From Anthropogastromicrobium sp050944455 (GTDB taxonomy: Bacteria; Bacillota; Clostridia; Lachnospirales; Lachnospiraceae): a stretch of DNA of 64,000 nucleotides. Positions 52,040 to 61,215 of this stretch are shown piece after piece; within the stretch, counting starts at the first letter, position 1, and every line of letters starts with the position of its first letter. The position numbers and the translations under genes were made by a program. Where the stretch lies: contig JBMNRC010000001.1 in NCBI GenBank assembly GCA_050944455.1, positions 1-64,000 of the forward strand. The letters are read 5' to 3'. The notes beneath the pieces were generated by a model. That model made no database searches and was not told where the DNA came from. It saw only the letters and a list, made by a program, of their open reading frames with translations.

Positions 52040-53775
52040 TGACAGGCGAGATCGCGGCTTACATTATCCTGATCGGCATCGTCGCCGCGGTGCTGGTTTA
52101 CCGGGCTGTCACCAGGAAGTCCAGGCTCCGCAAGCGGTATCTCGGCGAGATCGTGACCTCCTGGGGATCGCTCCCGCAGCGGGAGTACAAGCCGGGAGAG
52201 CTGGATATGATCGCCCGCTACTACGAAAATACGAAGGGCAGCCGCTACACCATCGACGATATCACCTGGAACGACCTGGATCTCGACCTGGTTTACAGCC
52301 AGATCAACAACTGCCGGAGCAGCTGCGGCGACGACGTGCTTTACCGCATGCTCCGCCAGCCGCTGCTGACCGGGAGCGAGCTGAAAAAGCGCAGGGACAT
52401 CATCGAGTATTTCCGGAAGGAAGAGAAAATCCGCGTCGATTACCAGCTCGCGCTCTCCCAGATCGGCTTCACGAAGAAGTACGCGATGATCGACTATGTC
52501 AAAACGATTTCTTCGGTCGTTCCCGAGAGCAATGTCGGCAACTATCTGCAGCTCCTGCTGTATCCGGCGTGCATCATCCTGACCGTCATCCAGCCGGCGA
52601 CGGGCATCGTCGCCCTGATTGCGGCGCTGATCTACAACATCTACACCTACTTCAAGACGAAGAGCACGATCGAGCCCTACTTCGTGACGGTCGGAGCGAT
52701 CGCTCACCTGGTTTCCTGCACCCAGGACATTCTGAAACTGAATCCGGGCGCGGAGGAGCTCGCGGCGTCGCAGCAGAGGATGAAGGAGGCGGTGAAGACG
52801 CTCAGCGCCGTCTCGAGAGGGTCGAAGTTTCTCGGAACTTCCACGGCGGCCGGCACCAGCATGGGCTCCGCGGTCGGCGATTACGTCAACATGTTCCTTC
52901 GGCTGGACCTGATCAAGTTCAACCGGCTGATTGCCCTGATGCAGAAGCACAAGGCCGAGATCCTGACCCTGATGGAGGAGACCGGAACCCTCGACGCCTG
53001 CATTTCGATGGCGTCTTATGAGGAGATGCTCCCGTTCTGCTGCGAGGCGGACCTCGCGGAGGCGGGAACTGGCAGCCGGAGCCCTGACGCGGGGAAAAAG
53101 GGCGGGGATTTCCGCCATCTGCACGCGGAAAACATGTACCATGTCCTGCTGAAGGAGCCGGTGGCCAACAGCATCAATACGGACAAACCGGTGCTCCTCA
53201 CCGGGTCCAACGCCTCCGGAAAGTCCACTTTTCTGAAGACGGTCGCCATCAGCCAGATTCTCGCCCAGGTGATCGGAATCGCCCCGGCGAAGGAATACCA
53301 CTCCGGTTTCTACCGCATTTACACGTCCATGGCCCTCAAGGACAACCTGCAGGAGGGGGAGAGCTACTTCATTGTCGAGATCAAATCCCTCAAGCGCATC
53401 ATGGACGCCTGCGCGGAGGAAGGCGCCCCGGTGATGTGCTTCATCGACGAAGTGCTCCGCGGAACCAACACGGTCGAGCGCATCGCGGCTTCCAGCCGCA
53501 TCCTCCAGAAACTGTCGCAGGACGGCGTTTTCTGCTTCGCCGCGACGCACGACGTCGAGCTCACGCAGATGCTTGAGGGTTACTACGCGAATTACCACTT
53601 CACCGAGGAGGTGAAGGACGACGACGTGATCTTCAACTACCGCCTGTATGAGGGCTGCGCGACGACACGCAACGCCATCAAGCTCCTTGGCATCCTCGGG
53701 TACGACCCGTCGGTGATTCAGGCGGCGGATGAGACCGCAAAGCGTTTCCTCGAGAAAGGAGAATGGAGTCTTTGA
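52039..53775 (+). CDS. Membrane-anchored MutS-like ATPase
   Basis: A 578-aa protein with a MutS-type C-terminal ATPase: Walker A GSNASGKST (from residue 389), Walker B CFIDEVLRGTN and signature region FAATHDVELTQ. Unlike true MutS it lacks the mismatch-recognition domains. It has a transmembrane helix at residues 3-21 and a hydrophobic hairpin near 170-200 (LLLYPACIILTVIQPATGIV). I choose ATG 52039, overlapping the upstream stop (TGATG) with GGAGG at 52027; a GTG lies one codon earlier. Such proteins are common but uncharacterised in Firmicutes; a role in mismatch repair is unlikely given the membrane segments. Confidence 0.92.
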   Translation: MTGEIAAYIILIGIVAAVLVYRAVTRKSRLRKRYLGEIVTSWGSLPQREYKPGELDMIARYYENTKGSRYTIDDITWNDLDLDLVYSQINNCRSSCGDDVLYRMLRQPLLTGSELKKRRDIIEYFRKEEKIRVDYQLALSQIGFTKKYAMIDYVKTISSVVPESNVGNYLQLLLYPACIILTVIQPATGIVALIAALIYNIYTYFKTKSTIEPYFVTVGAIAHLVSCTQDILKLNPGAEELAASQQRMKEAVKTLSAVSRGSKFLGTSTAAGTSMGSAVGDYVNMFLRLDLIKFNRLIALMQKHKAEILTLMEETGTLDACISMASYEEMLPFCCEADLAEAGTGSRSPDAGKKGGDFRHLHAENMYHVLLKEPVANSINTDKPVLLTGSNASGKSTFLKTVAISQILAQVIGIAPAKEYHSGFYRIYTSMALKDNLQEGESYFIVEIKSLKRIMDACAEEGAPVMCFIDEVLRGTNTVERIAASSRILQKLSQDGVFCFAATHDVELTQMLEGYYANYHFTEEVKDDDVIFNYRLYEGCATTRNAIKLLGILGYDPSVIQAADETAKRFLEKGEWSL

Positions 53776-54260
53776 CAGACGTAACCATTTATACGGACGG
53801 TTCCGCCCGCGGGAACCCGGATGGTCCCGGCGGCTACGGGACCGTCATCCTTGTCACGGATAAAAACGGGCAGCTGCACACGAAAGAGCTCTCCGGCGGA
53901 TATGCCAGGACGACGAACAACCGCATGGAGCTGATGGCGGCAATCGTCGGGCTGGAAGCGCTCACGAGGCCGTGCCGGGTGAAGCTGCACTCGGATTCGC
54001 AGTATCTGGTGCGGGCTTTCAACGATCACTGGGTGGAAAACTGGCGGAAGAACAACTGGATGCGCGGGAGCGGGAAAAAGAAGGAGCCGGTGAAGAACCC
54101 CGAGCTCTGGAAGCGGCTTCTCGCGGCCATGGAACCCCATGAGGTGACCTTTGTGTGGGTCAAAGGGCACGCCGGGGATTTCTACAACGAGCGCTGCGAC
54201 GCGCTGGCAACCTCGGCCGCGGACCAGCCGGGGCTTCCCCCGGATCCGGGGATGGCATGA
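53772..54260 (+). CDS. rnhA: Ribonuclease HI
   Basis: A 162-aa enzyme degrading RNA in RNA-DNA hybrids. It has IYTDGSARGNPDGPGGYG with the first catalytic Asp, NNRMELMAAI with Glu, LHSDSQYLV with the second Asp and GHAGDFYNERCD with the last acidic pair. The usual basic protrusion is NWRKNNWMRGSGKKK. An in-frame ATG at 53763 is only one or two bases after AAAGGAG, whereas TTG 53772 has ideal spacing and overlaps the upstream stop as TTGA, so TTG is the better start. Confidence 0.94.
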   Translation: MTDVTIYTDGSARGNPDGPGGYGTVILVTDKNGQLHTKELSGGYARTTNNRMELMAAIVGLEALTRPCRVKLHSDSQYLVRAFNDHWVENWRKNNWMRGSGKKKEPVKNPELWKRLLAAMEPHEVTFVWVKGHAGDFYNERCDALATSAADQPGLPPDPGMA

Positions 54261-54427
54261 ACGGACAGGCGGAATCCGAGGACGGCTTATGCTGCCGGGC
54301 TGAAGCCGGGATGGCGTGAACCCGGTCGGCCGGAGCATCGGCAAACCCGAATGGCCGGAGCGCGGCCGGGGCATCGGTCAGGCCCCGGGATGGCGTGAAC
54401 AGCGGCGGCATGCCGCGGGTTTCCGTC

Positions 54428-54456
54428 TTTACACCGATTTTGGCATGTGATAAAAT
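54428..54456 (+). promoter_or_regulatory. Promoter of alaS
   Basis: TTTACA (54428-54433), 17-bp spacer and TAAAAT (54451-54456). The upstream 54261-54420 contains degenerate copies of GGGATGGCGTGAAC (near 54250, 54309 and 54388). No T-box core is visible. Confidence 0.75.
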
Positions 54457-54540
54457 GAGCACCGTTCGCGCGTGGGCGGGAATGCCGCTCCCTGAACGCA
54501 CGGCGGGAAATCAATTACTTTGCAGCGGAGGCATTTTACT

Positions 54541-57213
54541 TTGGAAAAGTATGGCGTTAACGAGCTGAGACAGATGTTCCTCTCTTTCTTCGAGAGCAAG
54601 GGACACCTCAGAATGAAGAGTTTTTCTCTGGTACCCCACAATGACAACAGCCTGCTGATCATCAATTCCGGCATGGCGCCCCTCAAACCCTACTTCACAG
54701 GTCAGGAGATCCCTCCGCGCCGCAGGGTAACCACCTGCCAGAAGTGCATCCGCACCGGCGACATCGAGAACATCGGAAAGACCGCCCGCCACGGCACTTT
54801 CTTCGAGATGCTCGGGAACTTTTCCTTCGGCGATTATTTCAAGAAGGACGCCATTCACTGGGCCTGGGAGTTTCTTACGGAGAGAGTCGGGATCCCGGCG
54901 GACCGCCTGTATCCGTCCATCTACCTGGACGACGAGGAGGCCTTCCGCATCTGGCACGACGAGATCGGTATTGCGGAAGACCGGATCTACCGCTTCGGCA
55001 AGGAAGACAACTTCTGGGAACACGGCTCCGGCCCCTGCGGCCCCTGCTCCGAGATCTACTATGACCGCGGGGAAAAGTACGGCACCGGCCCCGAGGATGT
55101 GGTCGGCGGCGAAGGCGACCGCTTCATGGAGGTCTGGAACATTGTTTTTTCCCAGTACAACAATGACGGCCACGGAAATTATACCGACCTGATCCAGAAG
55201 AACATCGATACCGGCATGGGCCTGGAGCGGCTGGCTGTCGTGTGCCAGGACGTGGACTCCATTTTCGACGTCGATACGCTGCGCGCCCTGTCCGACCACG
55301 TCGGCGAAATCGCCGGCGTCCACTATCACGACGATCCGAAGAAGGATGTTTCCATCCGGATCATCACGGACCACATCCGCTCCGTGACGTTTATGATTTC
55401 GGACGGGATCATGCCGTCCAACGAAGGAAGAGGCTATGTGCTCCGCAGGCTGCTGCGCCGCGCGGCCCGCCACGGGAGAATCCTGGGGATCAAAGGGACT
55501 TTCCTCGCGGATCTCGCGAAGACCGTGATCGCTACCTCCAAAGACGGATATCCGGAGCTTGAGGAGAAGCAGGCGATGATCGTCAGCGTCATCGCGAAGG
55601 AAGAGAACAACTTCAACCGCACGCTGGACCAGGGTCTCTCGATGCTGGAAGATCTCGAGGAACAGATGGCGGAGCAGGGAAAAACCGTTCTCTCCGGTGA
55701 GGACGCCTTCCGCCTGCACGATACGTTCGGCTTCCCGCTGGACCTGACGAGGGAGATCCTCGAGGACAAGGGGCTCTCGGTTGATGAGGAAGGCTTCGCG
55801 GCGTGCATGAAGAAGCAGAAGGATACCGCGAGAAACGCCAGAGCCGTCAGCAATTACATGGGACAGGCTGTCACCGTCTACCAGAACCTTGACGCTTCCA
55901 TCGCCAGCACGTTCTGCGGCTACGTTTCCACGGAAGCCGACGCGAAAGTCCTGGTGCTCGGGCTTCACCCGGATGACGCGGATCTGCACGACCTGACCCG
56001 CGACGAGATCACCGAGGCCATCACGGACGGACAGATGGGACTGATTATCACCGACAGGACCCCGTTCTACGGAACGATGGGAGGCCAGATCGGCGACACC
56101 GGAAAGATCTCCGGCCCGGACGGCGAGTTTGAGGTGAAGGATACCATCCATCTGCAGGGCGGGAAGATCGCCCATCTCGGCGTGATGCTGAAGGGCATGA
56201 TTTCCGACGGGCAGACGGTCCAAATGGCCGTAGATAAACACCGCCGCGCGCTGATCGCGAGAAACCACAGCGCGACCCACCTGCTCCAGAAAGCGCTGCG
56301 GATTGTCCTCGGCGACCATGTCCAGCAGGCAGGCTCCCTGGTCACCCCTGACAGGCTCCGCTTTGACTTCACCCACTTCCAGGCGATGACTCCGGATGAG
56401 ATCGCGAAAACGGAGAGGATCGTCAATGAGGAGATCGCGGCCTCGCTCCCGGTTGTCACCCGCGAGATGCCGGTCGATGAAGCGAAGAAACTCGGCGCGA
56501 TGGCGCTGTTCAACGAAAAGTACGGCGCCGTGGTGCGCGTTGTCTCGATGGGAGACTTTTCCCTCGAGCTCTGCGGCGGAACCCATGTCGCGAATACTTC
56601 CTCCATCGCCTGCTTCAAAATCCTGTCGGAGTCCGGCATCGCGTCCGGCGTCCGCCGGATCGAGGCGGTCACAAGCGAAGGCCTGATGAACTATTTCGCC
56701 GGTGTGGAGAAAGAGCTGAACGAAGCGAGAGCCGAACTGAAGGCGGCTCCGGGACAGCTCACTGAAAAAATCGGAGCGCTCCAGAATGAAGTGAAGGCCC
56801 TGAAGTCCGAGAACGAGAGCCTCAAAGCGCAGATGGCCCAGAATTCGCTGGGAAGCGTCCTCGACAAGGTCCAGGAAATCGGCGGCGTAAAGCTTGTCGC
56901 CGCGAAGGTTCCGGATACCGGCATGAATGAACTGCGCGGCCTGTCCGACGACCTGAAGGCGAAGCTCGGCGATGACGCCGTCGTCGTTCTGGCCTCCAGC
57001 CAGGGCGGCAAGGTCAGCCTGGTTGTCGCGGCCGCTGACGGAGCGGTGAAAAAAGGCGCTCACGCGGGGAACCTGATCAGGAATATCGCGGGCCTTCTCG
57101 GCGGAGGCGGCGGCGGCCGCCCGACGATGGCTCAGGCGGGCGGAAAAAATCCGGAGGGCATCGACGCCGCGCTCGCGAAAGCGGCGGAAGTGCTGGAGAG
57201 CCAGCTTCACTGA
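54541..57213 (+). CDS. alaS: Alanyl-tRNA synthetase
   Basis: An 890-aa class II synthetase. The N-terminus VNELRQMFLSFFESKGH, catalytic motifs (FFEMLGNFSFGDYFKKDAI, GSGPCGPCSEIYYD), editing-site motif NHSATHLLQKALR and zinc ligand CGGTHVAN are all present, followed by the coiled-coil and the C-terminal Ala domain (GGGGGGRPTMAQAGG). The frame is open from an ATG at 54520, but GGAGG at 54527-54531 lies inside it and is spaced 9 bases from TTG 54541, and the protein then begins as usual for the family. A GC hairpin (GCCGGGC/GCCCGGC) follows at about 57269, without a T-run. Confidence 0.97.
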   Translation: MEKYGVNELRQMFLSFFESKGHLRMKSFSLVPHNDNSLLIINSGMAPLKPYFTGQEIPPRRRVTTCQKCIRTGDIENIGKTARHGTFFEMLGNFSFGDYFKKDAIHWAWEFLTERVGIPADRLYPSIYLDDEEAFRIWHDEIGIAEDRIYRFGKEDNFWEHGSGPCGPCSEIYYDRGEKYGTGPEDVVGGEGDRFMEVWNIVFSQYNNDGHGNYTDLIQKNIDTGMGLERLAVVCQDVDSIFDVDTLRALSDHVGEIAGVHYHDDPKKDVSIRIITDHIRSVTFMISDGIMPSNEGRGYVLRRLLRRAARHGRILGIKGTFLADLAKTVIATSKDGYPELEEKQAMIVSVIAKEENNFNRTLDQGLSMLEDLEEQMAEQGKTVLSGEDAFRLHDTFGFPLDLTREILEDKGLSVDEEGFAACMKKQKDTARNARAVSNYMGQAVTVYQNLDASIASTFCGYVSTEADAKVLVLGLHPDDADLHDLTRDEITEAITDGQMGLIITDRTPFYGTMGGQIGDTGKISGPDGEFEVKDTIHLQGGKIAHLGVMLKGMISDGQTVQMAVDKHRRALIARNHSATHLLQKALRIVLGDHVQQAGSLVTPDRLRFDFTHFQAMTPDEIAKTERIVNEEIAASLPVVTREMPVDEAKKLGAMALFNEKYGAVVRVVSMGDFSLELCGGTHVANTSSIACFKILSESGIASGVRRIEAVTSEGLMNYFAGVEKELNEARAELKAAPGQLTEKIGALQNEVKALKSENESLKAQMAQNSLGSVLDKVQEIGGVKLVAAKVPDTGMNELRGLSDDLKAKLGDDAVVVLASSQGGKVSLVVAAADGAVKKGAHAGNLIRNIAGLLGGGGGGRPTMAQAGGKNPEGIDAALAKAAEVLESQLH

Positions 57214-57421
57214 GAGCAGCGCGGATTCATCGGATACCGGTGCGGCACACCATCCTGTTATGATTCCTGCCGGGCTTCACGGCCCGGCGGCGGTTCCGGA
57301 TGGCAGCTGCGCGCGCGGGCAGCCGTCGGGCTGAAGGCTGCGGTCACGGCCCGCGGCGCGGGGCCAGCCGGATGTTTCGGCGGCTTCCCGCGGATCCGGA
57401 TGAGATGACCGAAACTGGAGC

Positions 57422-57449
57422 TTGACATGCCCGCCGGATGTGATATAAT
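57422..57449 (+). promoter_or_regulatory. Very strong promoter of rpsU
   Basis: Perfect TTGACA (57422-57427), 16-bp spacer and perfect TATAAT (57444-57449) with an extended TGA. The leader is about 66 nt. Confidence 0.92.
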
Positions 57450-57474
57450 GATCAACGTGCTGAAAATACCCAAA

Positions 57475-57502
57475 CAGCTGCAGCTGCACAAATCGGCAGC
57501 TG
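57475..57502 (+). promoter_or_regulatory. Possible regulatory hairpin in the rpsU leader
   Basis: CAGCTGC occurs twice in overlapping positions (57475-57481 and 57481-57487). Either copy can pair with GCAGCTG (57496-57502), which abuts the GGAGGG/AAGGTG ribosome-binding region. Two alternative stems next to the SD suggest translational control, perhaps autogenous; this is inference. Confidence 0.45.
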
Positions 57503-57521
57503 GAGGGAAGGTGAGTGAACT

Positions 57522-57698
57522 TTGTCGAATGTAATTGTTAAGGAAGGCGAGAGCCTGGACAGCGCATTGCGCAGATTCAAGAGAAACTGCGCGAAGGCTG
57601 GTATTCAGCAGGAGATCCGCAAGAGAGAGCATTACGAGAAGCCGAGTGTCAGACGCAAGAAGAAGTCTGAGGCGGCAAGAAAGCGCAAGTATAATTAA
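57522..57698 (+). CDS. rpsU: Small ribosomal subunit protein bS21
   Basis: A 58-aa protein starting at TTG and reading M(TTG)SNVIVKEGESLDSALRRF, then the basic family body with CAKAGIQQEIRKREHYEKPS and a lysine/arginine-rich tail ending RKRKYN. Length and sequence match bS21. AAGGTG at 57508-57513 is 8 bases before TTG; no in-frame ATG is available. It binds the 30S platform and aids translation initiation. A consensus promoter and a terminator enclose it as a single-gene unit. Confidence 0.97.
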   Translation: MSNVIVKEGESLDSALRRFKRNCAKAGIQQEIRKREHYEKPSVRRKKKSEAARKRKYN

Positions 57699-57716
57699 TT
57701 TGTACTGCAGAAATTG

Positions 57717-57745
57717 AAAGGCTGCCCCTTGTGGGGCGGCCTTTT
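57717..57745 (+). terminator. Rho-independent terminator of rpsU
   Basis: AAAGGCTGCCCC and GGGGCGGCCTTT pair (one T-G) around TTGT, followed by TT. Confidence 0.92.
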
Positions 57746-57751
57746 TGCGTA

Positions 57752-57780
57752 TTGCCATAACAATTCAGGAATGTTAAAAT
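57752..57780 (+). promoter_or_regulatory. Promoter of the phoH/ybeY operon
   Basis: TTGCCA (57752-57757), 17-bp spacer and TAAAAT (57775-57780) with an extended TGT. Confidence 0.7.
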
Positions 57781-57837
57781 ATCGGCGTCCGCCCGGCCAC
57801 CATTCTGCCGGAAGCAGACAGGGAGAAAATCTAGTTA

Positions 57838-58920
57838 ATGAATTTGACGGAAGCTGAAATGATGATCCCCGTGGATCAGCAGCAGAATATTTTCGGCCAG
57901 ATGGATCAGTATCTGCGCAAAATTGAAAAGTCGCTGGGCGTGACGGTCGTGAGCCGGGACGGTTCGGTGCGGATTATCGGATCCGCGGAGAACGTGGCCC
58001 AGGCCAGGTCTGTCCTGGATACGCTCGCCGAACTTGCCAGGAGAGGAAACGAGATCACGGAGCAGAACGTCGACTACACGCTGGCGTCGATCGTGACCGA
58101 AAAAGAATCCGGGCAGAGCATCCTCGAGATCGATAAGGACATCATCTGCCGGACGGTGACCGGAAAGCCGGTCAAGCCCAAGACGGCCGGCCAGAAGCAT
58201 TATGTCGACCAGATCCGCTCGAAGATGATCACCTTCGGCATCGGCCCGGCCGGGACCGGCAAGACGTATCTTGCCATGGCGATGGCCATCAGCGCCTTCA
58301 AAGCCGGGGAAGTCAGCCGGATCATCCTCACCCGGCCGGCGATCGAGGCGGGAGAAAAACTGGGCTTTCTTCCCGGAGACCTGCAGAGCAAAATCGATCC
58401 CTATCTCCGTCCGCTGTACGACGCTCTCTACCAGATCATGGGAGCGGAAAGCTATCTGCACAATTCCGAAAAGGGACTGATCGAGGTTGCCCCTCTGGCC
58501 TATATGCGCGGGCGCACGCTGGACAACGCCTACATTATTCTCGATGAGGCGCAGAATACCACGCCGGCGCAGATGAAGATGTTTCTCACCCGGATCGGCT
58601 TCGGCTCAAAGGTGGTTGTGACCGGCGACATGACCCAGAAAGACCTTCCGGAAGGCGAGGTGTCCGGCCTCGATATGGCCATCCGGGTGCTTGAGGATGT
58701 GAAGGAAATCGGGTTCTGCTGGCTGGACAGCCATGACGTCGTCCGCCATCCGCTGGTCCAGAAGATCGTCGAAGCCTACGAGAAGTATGAGAAGGCGCAC
58801 GGAGGCGGGAATTCTGATTCCCTGAGGCGCGCGTCGGAGCGCCGCCGCTATGAAAACGGCGACTACGACAGGACAGATTACAGACATAAAAAAGACAATG
58901 ACAATCACAATCGAAAATGA
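57838..58920 (+). CDS. PhoH family ATPase (YbeZ type)
   Basis: A 360-aa protein with an N-terminal KH-like region (about 1-80) and a P-loop ATPase domain. Walker A is GPAGTGKT at 136-143 and Walker B AYIILDEAQNTT; VTGDMTQKDLPEG is conserved in PhoH. The C-terminal 40 residues are charged and low-complexity. GGGAGAAA lies 13-18 bases before the start, a loose spacing. It is linked to ybeY by overlap, a standard bacterial arrangement tied to RNA maturation and ribosome quality control. Confidence 0.95.
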   Translation: MNLTEAEMMIPVDQQQNIFGQMDQYLRKIEKSLGVTVVSRDGSVRIIGSAENVAQARSVLDTLAELARRGNEITEQNVDYTLASIVTEKESGQSILEIDKDIICRTVTGKPVKPKTAGQKHYVDQIRSKMITFGIGPAGTGKTYLAMAMAISAFKAGEVSRIILTRPAIEAGEKLGFLPGDLQSKIDPYLRPLYDALYQIMGAESYLHNSEKGLIEVAPLAYMRGRTLDNAYIILDEAQNTTPAQMKMFLTRIGFGSKVVVTGDMTQKDLPEGEVSGLDMAIRVLEDVKEIGFCWLDSHDVVRHPLVQKIVEAYEKYEKAHGGGNSDSLRRASERRRYENGDYDRTDYRHKKDNDNHNRK

Positions 58921-59395
58921 ATCTTCGGTGAAGCTGGACTTTGATTACGAAGCGCTGATCCGCAGGGTGATCGCGGGCTGCATGGACGCGGAAAAATGCC
59001 CCTATGAGGCCGAGGTCAGCGTGCTTCTCACCGACAATGAGCAGATTCACCGGATCAACCTTGAAAACCGCGGGATCGACGCGCCGACGGATGTGCTGTC
59101 CTTCCCCCTGGTGGATTACGATTCCCCGGCCGATTTTTCGAAACTCGAGGACGATTCTGAAGATTACTTCAACTTTGATACCGGAGAACTGATGCTCGGA
59201 GATATCGTGGTCTCCCTGGAGAAAGTCCGGGAGCAGGCGCGGGCCTACGGGCACTCGGAAACCAGGGAACTGGGCTTTCTGATTGCGCACAGCATGCTCC
59301 ATCTTTTCGGGTACGACCATATCGACGAAGAAGAGCGGACCAGGATGGAAGACCGCCAGAGAGAGATCCTGGACGGTCTCGGAATCCGCAGGTAA
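58898..59395 (+). CDS. ybeY: Endoribonuclease YbeY (rRNA maturation factor)
   Basis: A 165-aa metallo-endoribonuclease acting in 16S rRNA 3'-end maturation. The zinc motif HSMLHLFGYDH supplies three histidines, and APTDVLSFPL and LMLGDIVVS are family signatures. The frame opens at ATG 58850, but ATG 58898 gives the usual N-terminus (TITIENESS) and overlaps phoH by 23 bp; neither has a good SD, so coupling is likely. An insertion of acidic residues (SKLEDDSEDYFNFDTG) lies between the two signatures. Confidence 0.94.
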   Translation: MTITIENESSVKLDFDYEALIRRVIAGCMDAEKCPYEAEVSVLLTDNEQIHRINLENRGIDAPTDVLSFPLVDYDSPADFSKLEDDSEDYFNFDTGELMLGDIVVSLEKVREQARAYGHSETRELGFLIAHSMLHLFGYDHIDEEERTRMEDRQREILDGLGIRR

Positions 59396-59476
59396 CCAGG
59401 AGGGCTGGCGGGGAACCGCGGACAGCCGGATCACTGCCGGGCAGAATAATCCCGGAATAATTTAAGAAGGAAAAAT

Positions 59477-61123
59477 ATGGCCAGGTCAGGAAAGAACGAT
59501 TTTATTGCGCAGGGCAGCATTCTTGCGGTTGCCTCCATACTGGTGAGAATCATCGGAATGGTATACCGGATTCCGATGACATCCATCATCGGCGACCGGG
59601 GCAACAGCCTTTACTCTTACGCCTACAGCATCTACACGATTCTGCTTCTTCTGTCTTCCTACAGCCTGCCGCTGGCGGTATCCAAGATGGTATCCGAAAA
59701 AGTGGAAATGGGAGAATGGCGGAACGTCCGCAGGATTTTCCAGTGCGCGATCCTGTTCGGGCTGCTGGTCGGGTCGCTGTTCGCGCTTCTGGTTCTGTTC
59801 GGGGCGAAGGCTTTTACCGAGGTGCTGTATAACGACGCCCTCGCGGCGATCCCGCTGCGGTTCATGGCTCCGACGATCCTGATCATGTCGCTCCTCGGCG
59901 TTTTCCGCGGGTTCTTCCAGGGGCTCCAGACGACCAGGCCCACCGCCGTATCCCAGCTGCTGGAACAGCTGGTCAACGCCGTGGTTTCGGTTCTGTTCTC
60001 CTGGCTGCTGTTCAATTTCGGCGCCAAGCAGGACGCCGCGCAGGGAACTGTCGGGCTGTCCTCCGCGTGGGGCGCTGCCGGAGGCACCATCGGAACCGGA
60101 GCAGGAGCCTTTGTCGCGCTGGTCTTTATGGTCGTTCTCTACATCGGATACCGCAGAACCTTCCTCAGGAAGGCCGCGGGGGACAGATCCGGAGCCAGCG
60201 ACGATATCCGGGTGATTTTCCATGTGCTGACCATAACAGCGGTGCCGGTGATTCTGTCGACGGCCTGCTACAACGCGATTGACCTCGTCGACGGAAGCCT
60301 GTACAGCCATTATATGGCGTCCATCGGGGCGGAAGATGCCGTGCGCCAGATCAACTGGGGTGCCTACACCGGCAAATGCCTTCTGATGATCCATATCCCG
60401 GTATCGATCGCCTCGGCCATGGCGGTCGCGATGGTTCCGTCGCTTTCGGCGGAGCACGCCCAGAGAAACAGGAAGGCGGAAATCTCCAAAATCAACGCGA
60501 TCCTCCGCTTTACCAGCACTGTTGCGTTCCCGTGCTGCATCGGGCTGATGATTCTGGCCAACCCGATTATCCACACGCTGTTCCCGTCGGATCACACGCA
60601 GGCGGGCGACTATCTCAGGATCGGCGCTCTCGCGGTTCTCACATTCTCGTTCTCGACCATCACCAACTCGATTCTGCAGGGCATCGACCGGATGAACGTC
60701 CCGGTTCTTCACTCGGCGATCGGCCTGGGAATCCACATAGCCTTCGCGGCAGTTCTCATGTGGGGATTCCACGCGGGGATCTGGGGCATCATCGTCGGCT
60801 ACGTGCTGTTCGCACTGACCGTCGCCGTCCTGAATTTCCGCTCGCTGCACAGCATCCTGGGCTATACGCCGGCTGTTGGGAGAGTTTTCATCCTGCCGCT
60901 CATCTGCTCGCTCATCATGGGCGTTGTGACGATTGCGTCCTACGAACTGCTTCACCTGTTCCTGGGAACCGCGGTTCCGATGATTATATCGGTCCTGCTT
61001 TCGATGATCACCTATTTCGCCGTCGCGTGCCGCACCGGGCTGCTCACCGCCCGCAATATGAGCGCGATTCCGGGAGGGACAAAGCTGATCGCCCTGGGAA
61101 GGCGGATGAGGGTTTTAAAGTAA
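59477..61123 (+). CDS. Polysaccharide/lipid flippase of the SpoVB/MurJ-like MOP family
   Basis: A 548-aa integral membrane protein with about fourteen transmembrane helices. The N-terminus QGSILAVASILVRIIGMVYR and region LLGVFRGFFQGLQTTRPTAV are typical of SpoVB/YtgP proteins, which move lipid-linked cell-wall precursors across the membrane. AAGAAGGAAAAAT precedes the ATG. It is followed by a strong terminator. It could be a lipid II flippase or a sporulation homologue; sequence alone does not decide. Confidence 0.93.
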   Translation: MARSGKNDFIAQGSILAVASILVRIIGMVYRIPMTSIIGDRGNSLYSYAYSIYTILLLLSSYSLPLAVSKMVSEKVEMGEWRNVRRIFQCAILFGLLVGSLFALLVLFGAKAFTEVLYNDALAAIPLRFMAPTILIMSLLGVFRGFFQGLQTTRPTAVSQLLEQLVNAVVSVLFSWLLFNFGAKQDAAQGTVGLSSAWGAAGGTIGTGAGAFVALVFMVVLYIGYRRTFLRKAAGDRSGASDDIRVIFHVLTITAVPVILSTACYNAIDLVDGSLYSHYMASIGAEDAVRQINWGAYTGKCLLMIHIPVSIASAMAVAMVPSLSAEHAQRNRKAEISKINAILRFTSTVAFPCCIGLMILANPIIHTLFPSDHTQAGDYLRIGALAVLTFSFSTITNSILQGIDRMNVPVLHSAIGLGIHIAFAAVLMWGFHAGIWGIIVGYVLFALTVAVLNFRSLHSILGYTPAVGRVFILPLICSLIMGVVTIASYELLHLFLGTAVPMIISVLLSMITYFAVACRTGLLTARNMSAIPGGTKLIALGRRMRVLK

Positions 61124-61147
61124 TTTTACCAGTCAGTCGAATACCGG

Positions 61148-61190
61148 AGGCCTTCCGGTCTGCCGCGCGGCAGGCCGGCGGGCCTTTTTC
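61148..61190 (+). terminator. Rho-independent terminator after the flippase gene
   Basis: AGGCC and CCGGTCTGCCGC pair with GCGGCAGGCCGG and GGCCT, followed by TTTT. Confidence 0.88.
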
Positions 61191-61215
61191 TGAAAATCGG
61201 GGAGCGGAGCCAGCG

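Noticed and set aside
54261..54540. Possible T-box leader upstream of alaS
   Set aside because: No conserved T-box sequence or terminator/antiterminator pair is visible, and the promoter at 54428-54456 leaves only about 80 nt of leader.
60376..61215. Upstream extension of the BaiN-like gene inside the flippase gene
   Set aside because: The frame is merely open by chance; a terminator at 61148-61190 and a clear RBS show that the gene starts at 61216.
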